Origin: Oligoflexia bacterium
Lineage (GTDB): Bacteria > Bdellovibrionota_G > JANQFH01
DNA length: 64,000 nt
Reading direction: 5' to 3'
NCBI GenBank assembly: GCA_028277945.1
Contig: JANQFH010000068.1
Location: 124,001-188,000 of the forward strand
The notes under the pieces are model-generated. The model was not told the DNA's origin. It searched no databases and saw only the letters and a list, made by a program, of their open reading frames with translations. Position numbers and translations under genes: made by a program. Below, piece after piece: positions 48,251 to 58,185 of the stretch; the first letter of the stretch is position 1, and each line of letters starts with the position of its first letter.

Positions 48251-49167
48251 GTTAGCCTCACACGTGGATCGACGACAGCATAGAGCAGATCGGTAAGCAG
48301 GTTCACCACTACATAACTCAATGAGATTGTCAGCACACAGCCTTGCACCATGGGGTAGTCACGTTTTTGAATCGCCTCAATGATCTCCAAGCCAATGCCT
48401 GGCCATGAAAATATGGTTTCGGTAATGATGGCACCGGCAAGCAGAGCTCCAAACTGTAAGCCGAGGATGGTGATGACAGGAAGCAGAGCGTTTTTTAAGG
48501 CGTGTTTGGTGTAGACCTTCCAAGGTGGTACACCTTTGGCGCGGGCAGTACGGATGTAGTCGGCATGGATGACATCGAGTATGGTTGAACGGGTCATGCG
48601 GGTGAGCAAGGCTGCGAGAGCGGTGCCCAGTGTGATAGCGGGCAGCACAATGCTCATGGGTGAGTCGCGGCCACCAATGGGAAAGATGTCGAGCTTGTAG
48701 GCAAACACCAGGATGAGCAACGGGCCAAGCCAAAAATTCGGCATGGATATGCCAATGAGCGCTGCAACCCGACTGCCAGAGTCGATCCAGCTGTCTTTGT
48801 GGGCAGCAGCGAGAATGCCGAGCGGTATGGCGAGAAGCAGGGCGACCAACATCGATGCCACGGCCAGCAGTAACGTTGCTGGATAACGATCGGCCAGTCG
48901 TTTGAAGACTGGCTCGCCCGAATAGACTGAGTTGCCTAGATCAAAAAGCACCAGCCCTTTGAGGTAGCGGCCATACTGTACCAAAACAGGCTGATCCAAT
49001 CCCAACTGCTGTCGCAGCAACTCCCTTTCTGCCATCATCGCCTGTTCACCAAGCATGATATCTACAGGGTCGCCGGGAATGAAGTGGATAAGCAGAAAGA
49101 CAATGGTAACCACGCCCCATACCACTGGTAAGAGCAGTAGCAACCGCTTGATGATTAGCTGCTTCAC
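48247..49167 (-). CDS. Peptide/nickel-type ABC transporter permease (DppB-like)
   Basis: FIPGDPVDIMLGE, DYIRTARAKGVPPWKVYTKHALKNALLPVITILG, ETIFSWPGIG. Confidence 0.93.
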   Translation of the reverse strand: MKQLIIKRLLLLLPVVWGVVTIVFLLIHFIPGDPVDIMLGEQAMMAERELLRQQLGLDQPVLVQYGRYLKGLVLFDLGNSVYSGEPVFKRLADRYPATLLLAVASMLVALLLAIPLGILAAAHKDSWIDSGSRVAALIGISMPNFWLGPLLILVFAYKLDIFPIGGRDSPMSIVLPAITLGTALAALLTRMTRSTILDVIHADYIRTARAKGVPPWKVYTKHALKNALLPVITILGLQFGALLAGAIITETIFSWPGIGLEIIEAIQKRDYPMVQGCVLTISLSYVVVNLLTDLLYAVVDPRVRLT

Positions 49168-50741
49168 GAAGCTCCGTCTCTAAGACTGCTGGTCAGTACA
49201 CCGGTGTAGTCGGCCACGGTGTTGGGTTTGTATCCCTGGAGGCGATCACGATAGGTGGTGATGTTGTGTCGATGCCAGAGGCTAACGTAAGGCAGCTCGT
49301 TAGCAAGGATTTCCTGGACTCTGAGATAGATCTGCTGCCGCTTTGCTGGATCTACCGTGGTGCGGCCTATGGTTACGAGATGATCGATCTCGGCGTTACG
49401 AAAACGGCCCCGATTAGCGCCATTAGGAGGAATGGACTCTGTGTGGAAGACATAGTGATAGATGTCTTCACTGGTGATACCACTCCACTCCAACGTATAT
49501 ATTTGGAAATTACCTTTTTTGACATCGTCAAAAAAGACTCCCCATTCAAAACTGCGTAGCTCAACGTCTATGCCGACCTTTTTTAGTTGATCGACGATTA
49601 CCTGAGCGATTTCAATTCTCTCCGGGTTGGTCGAGGTCTTGTAGGTGAGTTCGAGTCGCGGTTTTGGTCCATCACCGTCTGGATCTTTATACCCTGCTTC
49701 ATCGAGAAGTGATTTTGCCATTTCCGGGTCATAGTTGTATTGCGGTAGCTTTTTGTTGGCCATATAGTGTTGCGACGCCAGCAGGGTTGTCGCAGGGGTG
49801 GCAAGATCTTTGAGTTTGTACTGAATGATCGCATCTCGGTCGATTGCATGGGCTATGGCCTGACGCACTTTCAGGTTTTTGAGTGTGGGGTCTTCAAGGT
49901 TAAAACCAACATAAGCATACGCTAGTCCGTCGCTGGTGACGACCTCCACCTCCTCTTTCTCTCTTGCTTTATGCAGCAGTGTCGGTGGTACGGCATTTTG
50001 AATCAGATCGATGCTCCCTTTAAGGAGAGCGAGCAGTCGCACGGAATCGTCGAGTATGGGTTTGAGATAGATTCTTGCTATCTTTACCGGAGAATCAAAG
50101 TAGTTGTCATAGCGCTTGAGAATAAGGCCCTCTTTACCACGATTCTCTTGCACCCGATAGGGACCGCTACCGATAGTCTCGAAGGTCTGCTTCTCAAAGC
50201 GTTCTGGCACAACTCCCATGGTCAGTGCGGTGAGAAAGGGAATATAGGGCTTTTTAAGGGTGATACGGATTTGGTTTTCACCCACGACATCCATACGCTC
50301 TATATCGGTAAAGGAGTTTCGATAGGGAACCTTGTTGGTCTCATCTAGAACGTAGCGATAGGTTGCGGTGACATCGCGTACAGTCAGCGGCGTGCCATCG
50401 TGAAAGGTAACCCCAGAGCGTAACCATATGTTGTAGGTAAGGCCGTCTGGGCTAATCTCATAACGAGAGGCAAGGTAGGGTACGGGCTTGAGATTTTCGT
50501 CTATGCGAAAAAGACCGCTAAAGATCAACCGTGTTGCGCGCACGGAGTAGGTGTCGATCGCCATGCGCGGATCCAAGGTTGTCACCGATTTTTCCGTGCC
50601 AATGACAAGGGTGTTGGGGTCACGCTTGCTGGTGCAACTACCGAGCGACCAAGCCAATATTGCCAAGAGCAGAAAGGCAGATGGCCATCGTGTGAAGCGT
50701 TGAAAGCAGTTGCGTATTTTGTTAACTTCTTGCTGTTTCAT
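49164..50741 (-). CDS. Peptide ABC transporter substrate-binding protein (SBP family 5)
   Basis: Lipobox LGSC; LKPVPYLASRYEISPDGLTYNIWLRSGVTFHDGTPLTVRDV. Confidence 0.92.
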   Translation of the reverse strand: MKQQEVNKIRNCFQRFTRWPSAFLLLAILAWSLGSCTSKRDPNTLVIGTEKSVTTLDPRMAIDTYSVRATRLIFSGLFRIDENLKPVPYLASRYEISPDGLTYNIWLRSGVTFHDGTPLTVRDVTATYRYVLDETNKVPYRNSFTDIERMDVVGENQIRITLKKPYIPFLTALTMGVVPERFEKQTFETIGSGPYRVQENRGKEGLILKRYDNYFDSPVKIARIYLKPILDDSVRLLALLKGSIDLIQNAVPPTLLHKAREKEEVEVVTSDGLAYAYVGFNLEDPTLKNLKVRQAIAHAIDRDAIIQYKLKDLATPATTLLASQHYMANKKLPQYNYDPEMAKSLLDEAGYKDPDGDGPKPRLELTYKTSTNPERIEIAQVIVDQLKKVGIDVELRSFEWGVFFDDVKKGNFQIYTLEWSGITSEDIYHYVFHTESIPPNGANRGRFRNAEIDHLVTIGRTTVDPAKRQQIYLRVQEILANELPYVSLWHRHNITTYRDRLQGYKPNTVADYTGVLTSSLRDGAS

Positions 50742-50791
50742 TTCAATATCTCCTTATCGTCATCATTAAACGATGGGAGTAGAGGCTGTCA

Positions 50792-52249
50792 ATGAGTATC
50801 CGTAAACTAGTAATCGCTATCTATCTTTGTTGTTTTGCCTGGACGGCTATGGGTTGGAGTTCGACGCCGTCGCCCGAGATTACGGCACTGCTGCAGCGGT
50901 ATCAGCTGCAACCAGAAACCGTAGGTATTGATATTCGGCGGTTACAAGCTTCAGGGGTGGCGTCCAAGCTGTTGCAGTGGAACCAACGACGCCTGCTCAA
51001 TCCAGCCAGTACGATCAAGATCATAACCACGGCAGCGGCACTGCATCGCCTTGGCCCCTCCTATCGGTTTAAGACCGACTTTTATGTCGACGGTCGGCTT
51101 ACACATGGTGTGCTAAAGGGCAACCTCTATATCAAGGGATATGGCGATCCCTCCATGGTCAGTGAACAGCTCTGGCGCGCAGCCATGGATCTCCACGACC
51201 GTGGTTTGCATGAGATAGAGGGTGATGTTGTCGGTGATGACAGTTTTGTTGAGCGAACCAAGATGCATCGAGACTTTTCTCGCGACATTGCCTCTAACAG
51301 CAGTGGCGGCGCGCTTTCACTCAACTATAATCATATACAGGTTTGGGTACATCCAACAGAGGTTGGCAAGTCAACTCGAGTTGCAATCGACCCACCAGTG
51401 GATGAATTCATCCGTCTGCGCAATCGCTCACGTACAACAGCTGGCGCAGCCAAGAACCTCTTTATCCAGCTAAAAGAGAAGAAGAACTATCTTGAGCTGG
51501 TCATTGATGGCGAGCTTGGTCGCCTTGCTGCTGGCGTGCAAGCCTACCGTCCCGTTGCCTATCCTAGTCGCTATTACCTTGCGGCCTTTAAACAGCTGTT
51601 TATGCAGACCGGCGGTAAAATTGGCGGCAGATTGAAAAGAGCTCGGGTACCCGCAACTGCTGAGCTCTTCTATGAAAAGGAGAGCGAAGCCTATCTGTCA
51701 CAGATTCTCATCTTGCTCAACAAATACAGCAACAACTTTATTGCCGATCAGTTAGTCATGACCTTGGGTGGTTTGTCGAGCAAAGATCGCACGACCGAAT
51801 CAGACAAGGGTGTGTATCAGCGTGGCATGGATTACCTCAATAATTTTCTCAAGCAGATTGGCATACAACGTCGTGGTGCGCTGATCGTCAGTGGATCGGG
51901 TCTCTCACGCCAGAACCGTTTGAGCGCCCAGCAACTGACAGATGCCTTGCTGTGGTCTATTAGAAATCCAAGCGTGCAGCCAGAGTTGGTGGCGTCACTG
52001 AGCATCTTTGGCAACGATGGCACCACAAAGGACCGTCCTGGTGCGTCCCAGCTCGGCGCGCTGATTCGGGCGAAAACTGGCAGTCTTGACGGTGTGTTGG
52101 CGTTAAGCGGTATCATGGTGCCACATAAAACCACTACCCCACTAGTGTTTACGATTCTTATCAATCAGGCGGGTCTACAAAAGCCAAGCATGGAACAGTT
52201 CCAGTTAGATCTGCTCAAACTGGCGATGGCCAAAGCAGCAGCGAGTTGA
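50792..52249 (+). CDS. dacB: D-alanyl-D-alanine carboxypeptidase/endopeptidase (PBP4)
   Basis: NPASTIKIITTAAAL (SxxK), SNNFIADQLVMTLGG (SxN), RAKTGSLDGV (KTG). Confidence 0.92.
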   Translation: MSIRKLVIAIYLCCFAWTAMGWSSTPSPEITALLQRYQLQPETVGIDIRRLQASGVASKLLQWNQRRLLNPASTIKIITTAAALHRLGPSYRFKTDFYVDGRLTHGVLKGNLYIKGYGDPSMVSEQLWRAAMDLHDRGLHEIEGDVVGDDSFVERTKMHRDFSRDIASNSSGGALSLNYNHIQVWVHPTEVGKSTRVAIDPPVDEFIRLRNRSRTTAGAAKNLFIQLKEKKNYLELVIDGELGRLAAGVQAYRPVAYPSRYYLAAFKQLFMQTGGKIGGRLKRARVPATAELFYEKESEAYLSQILILLNKYSNNFIADQLVMTLGGLSSKDRTTESDKGVYQRGMDYLNNFLKQIGIQRRGALIVSGSGLSRQNRLSAQQLTDALLWSIRNPSVQPELVASLSIFGNDGTTKDRPGASQLGALIRAKTGSLDGVLALSGIMVPHKTTTPLVFTILINQAGLQKPSMEQFQLDLLKLAMAKAAAS

Positions 52250-53508
52250 TGTTGCGATCTCGGCCAGTTTCATTGCTGCTGTGGATTTGGCTAGCTAGCC
52301 TTGTCTGCGGAGATCAAGTCTCATCCCAACCTTTAACTACGGTGCGCGACTGGAATCAAGAGAGGGTCTCTTTTTGGATTCGTGTCTATACACTCTATGA
52401 TTCGTCTCAGACCATTATCCATGACAGTGTCTACCCACACATTATCTATGAGGTGCTACAGTTTTCCAACGACGGAGCGAGCGACATTGACAAACGAACA
52501 GAGATTGTTGAGCAGACCGCTGAAAAGTACCGTCGAATTCTCAAGGGATTTGTTGGTGGCAAGGTCCTCTATCACGAACTAACGCCGGACATGTGGCGCG
52601 TATTTAACCTCTTCAAGCCGGTTGCAGAGGCACAGAAGTTTCGTCGTGCTCTAAGCCAAAGTAGGATTCGGCTGCAGGATGGCCGCCGCGACCTCTTTCT
52701 TGCCGGTCTGGTGCGCTCTGGAGCCTATGTGGATGAAATTCTTGCGGTAATAAACATCTGCGGTCTGCCACAGCAGCTTATAGCGTTGGTCTTTGTTGAA
52801 TCGCTGTTTTATCCGAAGGCAGTATCCAAGGTTGGAGCCAAGGGTCTTTGGCAGCTGATGCCGGCCACAGCACGTCAGTATATAAAGGTTAGGAATGATG
52901 TAGACGAACGTCTCGATCCGATTATCTCGACGCTGGCTGCCTGCCTCATCATCAAAAAGAACCATGAAAAACTTGATGGCTCCTGGCCACTTGCCCTTAC
53001 CGCCTATAACCATGGTCTTAGCGGCATGCTGCGAGCGAAGCGCCGGCACGGCACGGAAAATCTTGAAGCGATCATTCGCGACTATCGTTCTGGCAGTTTT
53101 AAATTTGCCTCAAAGAACTTCTACGCCCAGTACTTAGCGGCTGTCGAAGCCTATTTCAACTCGGCAAAGTACTTTGGTGACACCAAGAAAGAACCCGCCC
53201 TGCAGTATGGCAGGGTGCGTATTCCTCATCCCATTCTCTATAAAGATCTTATCACTGCACTTGGAGTTCGTGCGACGCTCCTCGAGACCATGAACCCGTC
53301 GTTGACACAGCCAGTGCTTGCCTCAAAACTTCCCGTACCCACGGGTTATCCATTGCGCGTCCCTGTAGGTGTTGCTAGCAAGGCCGTTACCCTGTTACGC
53401 GACGAAAAGGTTGCTAAACCGGCGCCACGCCATTTTGGTCGTGGCCGTGTCTACCGTCCGACGCCAGTGCCTATCTTCGATGGTCCGCGTTTCGTGCCGA
53501 GCTCTTGA
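52246..53508 (+). CDS. Lytic transglycosylase (GH23/MltD-like)
   Basis: ALVFVESLFYPKAVSKVGAKGLWQLMPATARQY, LTAYNHGLSGMLRA. Confidence 0.88.
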   Translation: MMLRSRPVSLLLWIWLASLVCGDQVSSQPLTTVRDWNQERVSFWIRVYTLYDSSQTIIHDSVYPHIIYEVLQFSNDGASDIDKRTEIVEQTAEKYRRILKGFVGGKVLYHELTPDMWRVFNLFKPVAEAQKFRRALSQSRIRLQDGRRDLFLAGLVRSGAYVDEILAVINICGLPQQLIALVFVESLFYPKAVSKVGAKGLWQLMPATARQYIKVRNDVDERLDPIISTLAACLIIKKNHEKLDGSWPLALTAYNHGLSGMLRAKRRHGTENLEAIIRDYRSGSFKFASKNFYAQYLAAVEAYFNSAKYFGDTKKEPALQYGRVRIPHPILYKDLITALGVRATLLETMNPSLTQPVLASKLPVPTGYPLRVPVGVASKAVTLLRDEKVAKPAPRHFGRGRVYRPTPVPIFDGPRFVPSS

Positions 53509-53511
53509 TCG

Positions 53512-53711
53512 CAGCCTATCGAGGGCTTGCTGTACGCCAACCTTGAAGGCGTGCGCGTCGATCTGATGAAAGAGCTGAACAGTTTTTTTGCTGTGATCAA
53601 CTTGCATCGCAATAGCATGGATACATCTTTGACGTCTTGTGCGTGTCCGCGTTCGACTTTAGCCAGTGCCTGAGCATAGGGATCATAGTGATAGAATGAG
53701 ACTTTGCCTTC
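53512..53711 (-). pseudogene. Truncated, frameshifted remnant resembling a nucleotidyltransferase-like (DUF6036-type) protein C-terminus
   Basis: Minus strand reads EGKVSFYHYDPYAQALAKVERGHAQDVKDVSMLLRCKLITAKKLF; the -1-shifted frame continues ...FHQIDAHAFKVGVQQALDRL; no start codon region or N-terminal domain. Confidence 0.5.
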
Positions 53712-54737
53712 CTACAGCTTTTCTTCGAGAAGTGCTCTCATGGTGTTATGAACTTGTGAATTTCCGTTGGAGGCCATGACTGCTAGTGTAGGGATCGAAA
53801 ATCTAGTGGCCTCAGCTGTTTTAGATTGAGAAGCACGGATGACAAATGTCTTTCCACCAGCTTCTTCAACAAGCAACAAGCCTGCGGCAATGTCCCACCA
53901 GTCCATAAAGAGTTCCCAATAACCTTCGATGCGGCCAGCCGCAACATGAGCGAGGTCAAGAGCAGCCGATCCAGGACGTCGTACCCCGTGAGTACGAAGC
54001 AGCACTTCGCGCATGATAGGAAGGTTTCTATCAACTTTATCCTGCTTACCAGCTTTGAAACCTGTTACCCACAAGGATGAAGCGAATTTATCAATTTTAG
54101 ACACCGATAAACGTAGAGGTGCTCCTTGTCCTTTAGTCAAGTACGCACCGTTGCCTCGAGTGGCATAAAACAACTCGTTTGCGATTGGCGCAAATACCGC
54201 GCCATAACAGATTTCTTCTCCAATAACTAACGCCAACGAGATGCTAAAGTGCGATAATCCATGCGCATAATTCGTCGTGCCATCAATAGGATCCAGAATC
54301 CACAGAACTTTCTTCGACCCTGTGGATGTAGGCTCGTCTTCTCCTACTTTAGCGCATTTTTCTTCGCCGAAAAGTGCATGTGATGGATAGTGTTTGTGAA
54401 GTGCCTTGAAAATATGTACTTGCGATGTACAGTCGCCTTTTGTTTTTAAATCAGCAAAATTTGTCTTCTTTTCTGTCTCAAAATCACGGCCTTCTCGTAG
54501 ACGGAGTATCTTCTTTGATGTATCTCTTAGTAGTCCTGGCACCAATTTATTTGGTTGCCGTGGGAACAGTGTTTTACTCGACAGCAATGTGCATGGCCCA
54601 GAAATCTCTCGGTTGAGGTCGTTAGAAGAGAGGCCAATTGCCGTCCAGGAGAAACAGCCGACCGAGGTCGTAACTTGAATTACGACATGTAGCCTTTTCC
54701 ACCAGATAGATGCTGCCTGTATGCTTTGCCTCAGCAT
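53712..54737 (-). CDS. Inositol monophosphatase family protein
   Basis: LFGEE, WILDPIDGTTNYAHGLSHFSISLAL, FMDWWDIAAGLLLVEEAGGK; N-terminal start uncertain. Confidence 0.87.
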   Translation of the reverse strand: MLRQSIQAASIWWKRLHVVIQVTTSVGCFSWTAIGLSSNDLNREISGPCTLLSSKTLFPRQPNKLVPGLLRDTSKKILRLREGRDFETEKKTNFADLKTKGDCTSQVHIFKALHKHYPSHALFGEEKCAKVGEDEPTSTGSKKVLWILDPIDGTTNYAHGLSHFSISLALVIGEEICYGAVFAPIANELFYATRGNGAYLTKGQGAPLRLSVSKIDKFASSLWVTGFKAGKQDKVDRNLPIMREVLLRTHGVRRPGSAALDLAHVAAGRIEGYWELFMDWWDIAAGLLLVEEAGGKTFVIRASQSKTAEATRFSIPTLAVMASNGNSQVHNTMRALLEEKL

Positions 54738-54869
54738 CCGTTCACCCTATATTCAGCGTCGAATCGATGTAAAGGAGAATGTAAATAGTTACGCTACCGG
54801 CGATGATTGACGCGCTGGATTAGTCTATGCTAGGTATAGAGCGCGCATCTTTGTGGAGGACCAGCGACT

Positions 54870-55607
54870 ATGAACAAGAGTTACGTGGGGCTATGCACAC
54901 TTTGGGGGTTTGCCAGCCTGTTTTTGATCGGTTGCGACAATAATCTCTGCGTTGAGGCGACCAACATCTGTATTGATGCAGCTAGAGCACACTTGCAACG
55001 TATTGATCTCTTTCTAGCGAATGGCATTACCTGCGCCACAGTCGATTTTACGCCGCAGATTGGTGTTACCTGCGAACAAGATGAGGACGATGACGACGAG
55101 GGAGAGCTCGAGACAAAAATCCGCATTGCTGGACCCTTTGTACTAAACCTCATTACCGGTGTATTAACGCCTGATTTAGACAGCATCACTCTGCCTACTA
55201 CAGCCTATAGAGAGATCAAGGTTCGTATTGATGAAGCTGAGAGTGACGGCAATCTTCTTGCTGCAGGTGACCAGCTCATTGGTAACAGCTTTGTCGCTGC
55301 GGGTACTTTTACCGACGCCAATGGAGAGCACAACTTCAATCTGGCACTAGAGTTTGATGAAGACATCGAGGCCACGAACAGTGCAGCTGTTGAACTGAGC
55401 AGAAACGATATCGAGCAATTGGTGCAAACTATAGATGTCAAACAGTGGTTTACCGGAGTGAACTTAGCACAGTGTATTAACGGCGGTGGCTTGAGTTTGG
55501 ATGCCACCAACACCCTGACGATCGACGACGACACCGAGGCAAGCGGCATTTGTGGTCAGATCGAAGCCCTCATCCGCGACAATATCGAAAATTCCATCAC
55601 GATCTAG
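54870..55607 (+). CDS. Hypothetical lipoprotein
   Basis: Signal peptide/lipobox SLFLIGCDNN; acidic stretch EQDEDDDDEGELE. Confidence 0.6.
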   Translation: MNKSYVGLCTLWGFASLFLIGCDNNLCVEATNICIDAARAHLQRIDLFLANGITCATVDFTPQIGVTCEQDEDDDDEGELETKIRIAGPFVLNLITGVLTPDLDSITLPTTAYREIKVRIDEAESDGNLLAAGDQLIGNSFVAAGTFTDANGEHNFNLALEFDEDIEATNSAAVELSRNDIEQLVQTIDVKQWFTGVNLAQCINGGGLSLDATNTLTIDDDTEASGICGQIEALIRDNIENSITI

Positions 55608-55665
55608 CTACCCCACGAATATTCTCGCCAAAACTTTTAAGACGCGTTTTATAATCTCAACCATG

Positions 55666-55758
55666 GCAGCGGGTCCTGCCGCGCCGTATGCTCCCATCCT
55701 CCCGTCCTCGCCCTTGGCTCTGACGGGAGGCGGGCCCCTCCGGCGCGTCACCCGCTGC
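55666..55758. repeat. Nested hairpin element
   Basis: Outer gcagcgggt..gcgcc vs ggcgcg..acccgctgc; inner cctcccgtc (55698-55706) vs gacgggagg (55722-55730). Confidence 0.65.
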
Positions 55759-55817
55759 TCATGTTTGAGATGCCGAAGTCGATTCTCAAACGATTCGTTA
55801 GTCTAGCAATATTTTGG

Positions 55818-55963
55818 GGGTGCTGTGTCAGGTTCTCTGACGAGGCGTCTCGCAGGCGGCGGCATCCATGCTTCTAATAGACGCCGACGCCGAGACCCGA
55901 GCCGCAGCCGAGGGCGGAACCGAGGCTGACGGCGTCCTCGGAAGAGAACCTGACACAGCACCC
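55818..55963. mobile_element. 146-bp element with perfect 21-bp terminal inverted repeats (MITE-like or palindromic repeat)
   Basis: gggtgctgtgtcaggttctct (55818-55838) and agagaacctgacacagcaccc (55943-55963); no coding capacity. Confidence 0.65.
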
Positions 55964-56016
55964 ATAAAAACATAGAAAGACTTTACAGCATTGTTTGGGA
56001 CAGGAGATTAGGGATA

Positions 56017-57354
56017 TCAGGAGTTGACGGAACCCGAGAAGGTTGTATCAACGTCGCCTTTGATAAACTGTTCGTGCGCCATGACCTTTTTATGGAAATC
56101 GGCGTTGCATTGAATGCCGTCAATGACCAACTCACCCAGAGCACCTTTCATTTTGGCTATCGCCTCTAAGCGATCTTTTCCATGGACAATAATTTTTGCC
56201 AGTAGCGAGTCATAGAAAGGCAGCACCTTATAGTCGTTGTAGATGGAAGAGTCGACCCGTACGCCAAAACCACCTGGTTCATGGTAGGTGGAGATCGTTC
56301 CAACCGATGGTTGGAACTTAACTGGATCTTCAGCATTGATGCGGCACTCAATGCTATGACCACGAAAGCTGATGTCTTTTTGCTGGCAGGGCAAGGGCTT
56401 GCCAGCGGCAAGTTCAAGCTGAGCCTTAATGAGGTCGATGCCAGTAATCATCTCAGTGACAGGATGTTCTACCTGGATACGGGTATTCATCTCCATAAAG
56501 TAAAGGTTACCGGCCTCATCCATAAGAAACTCTATGGTGCCGACGTTGGAGTAATTGATTTTTTTAATGGCCCGGTTGATTAAGGTTGTCATCTCCTGTC
56601 GTTTTTGTTGAGTGATGACAGGTGAGGGGGCCTCTTCAATGAGTTTTTGGTGTCGTCGCTGTATGGTGCAATCACGCTCACCCAGGGTGATGACGTTACC
56701 CTGCTTGTCAGCAAGAACCTGAAATTCAATATGTCTCGGGTGCTCAACAAACTTTTCCATATAAAGACTGTCATTACCAAAGGCTTGCGCGGCTTCATTG
56801 CTTGCAATCTGCACACTGGTCTCGAGTTCTTTGGCATTGCGAACGATCTTCATACCACGACCGCCGCCACCAAAGGCTGCTTTAATCATGATAGGAAAAC
56901 CAATCTTGGCTGCCAGCTTTTGCAACTTATCTGCCTTGCTACTCTCTACCTCAGCGCCCGGCAGGACTGGCAAACCCGCCTTCTCCATGGTTTTACGCGC
57001 TTTGACTTTATCTCCCATCAGCCGGATGCTCTTGAAGTCTGGGCCGATGAAGTGCACTCCACTCTTTTCGCACACCTCGGCAAACTCACTCGTCTCTGCG
57101 AGAAAGCCATACCCAGGATGGATAGCATCGGCATCGGTAAGATCGGCTGCACTCAGTATTGCTGGAATATTGAGGTAGCTCTCCGTGGCCTTTGCCGGAC
57201 CTATACAGACAGACTCATCTGCTAATTTCACGTGCAAAGAATCTGCGTCTACATCAGAGTGGACAGCCACCGTACGAATGCCCTCTTCTTTACATGCGCG
57301 TAGTACGCGGATGGCAATTTCACCACGGTTGGCAACAAGAATTTTTTCGAACAT
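56017..57354 (-). CDS. accC: Acetyl-CoA carboxylase, biotin carboxylase subunit
   Basis: MFEKILVANRGEIAIRVLRACKEEGI, AFGGGGRGMKIV, MEMNTRIQVEHPVTEMITG. Confidence 0.96.
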   Translation of the reverse strand: MFEKILVANRGEIAIRVLRACKEEGIRTVAVHSDVDADSLHVKLADESVCIGPAKATESYLNIPAILSAADLTDADAIHPGYGFLAETSEFAEVCEKSGVHFIGPDFKSIRLMGDKVKARKTMEKAGLPVLPGAEVESSKADKLQKLAAKIGFPIMIKAAFGGGGRGMKIVRNAKELETSVQIASNEAAQAFGNDSLYMEKFVEHPRHIEFQVLADKQGNVITLGERDCTIQRRHQKLIEEAPSPVITQQKRQEMTTLINRAIKKINYSNVGTIEFLMDEAGNLYFMEMNTRIQVEHPVTEMITGIDLIKAQLELAAGKPLPCQQKDISFRGHSIECRINAEDPVKFQPSVGTISTYHEPGGFGVRVDSSIYNDYKVLPFYDSLLAKIIVHGKDRLEAIAKMKGALGELVIDGIQCNADFHKKVMAHEQFIKGDVDTTFSGSVNS

Positions 57355-57358
57355 TCTT

Positions 57359-57811
57359 TTAAGTTTCTTCGATGAGGAAGAGTTTTTCGCCATATTCTAC
57401 AGGTTGGCCATTTTCGACGTAGATCTTAACGATCCGGCCGTTTACTTCGCATTCGAGTTCGTTCATGAGTTTCATGGCTTCGACAATACAGAGCGTCTGT
57501 CCTTTGGTTACCGTGCTGCCAACCTCAACAAAGACAGGAGACTCAGGAGAGGGGGCTCGGTAGAACGTGCCAATAAAAGGAGAGGTAACCACATACCCTT
57601 TTTCGTCAGCTGCAGCAGGCTCTTTTGCCGCTTCGGAGTGCGCTGGTGCCGCGGTCGTATGGCTAACGATAACGGGACTGTTTGCTGTATTGGTTCCACT
57701 TACCGCACGGGCGATACGGATGCGCGTTTGTCCCTCTTCGACCTCTAGCTCACTGATATCCGTACCCTTCAAAAGCTGCAGATACGGTTTGATATCTTTC
57801 GGGTGCAACAT
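57359..57811 (-). CDS. accB: Biotin carboxyl carrier protein of acetyl-CoA carboxylase
   Basis: SPFIGTFYRAPSPESPVFVEVGSTVTKGQTLCIVEAMKLMNELE. Confidence 0.96.
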   Translation of the reverse strand: MLHPKDIKPYLQLLKGTDISELEVEEGQTRIRIARAVSGTNTANSPVIVSHTTAAPAHSEAAKEPAAADEKGYVVTSPFIGTFYRAPSPESPVFVEVGSTVTKGQTLCIVEAMKLMNELECEVNGRIVKIYVENGQPVEYGEKLFLIEET

Positions 57812-57822
57812 GAGCAGACTCT

Positions 57823-58182
57823 CTACAACTCTTTAAGAAATTTTGTGCGCGAAGCTTGCAACAGATAGCGTCCTTTACCAAGGTTGCCAAGTCGTTCCAT
57901 AAGCAGGACAACGAAATACCCTTCTTGTAGCGGGTGGAAAATGGTGCTGTATTCTTTGGTTGTCAGCATGAGTTCGCTGATCTCTCCTTGCATCATACGT
58001 TGGGTTACATCGCCGGCGTCTTTTAAGAGCTTACAGAATTCCACAGCAAGGATTTGCAGATCCAACTGCGATGACTGCCGTTGGTAGTCTGCAACCTGGA
58101 TGCCATCGCTGGCCATAAGGATAGCGCCAAAACAGCCATCGACAGCGTCGACGATTTCCTTGAGAATATCTTGGAAGACCAT
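57823..58182 (-). CDS. Roadblock/LC7-domain protein
   Basis: LKEIVDAVDGCFGAILMASDGIQVADYQ..., 119 aa, VVLLMERLGNLGKGRYLLQ. Confidence 0.72.
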   Translation of the reverse strand: MVFQDILKEIVDAVDGCFGAILMASDGIQVADYQRQSSQLDLQILAVEFCKLLKDAGDVTQRMMQGEISELMLTTKEYSTIFHPLQEGYFVVLLMERLGNLGKGRYLLQASRTKFLKEL

Positions 58183-58185
58183 GGC

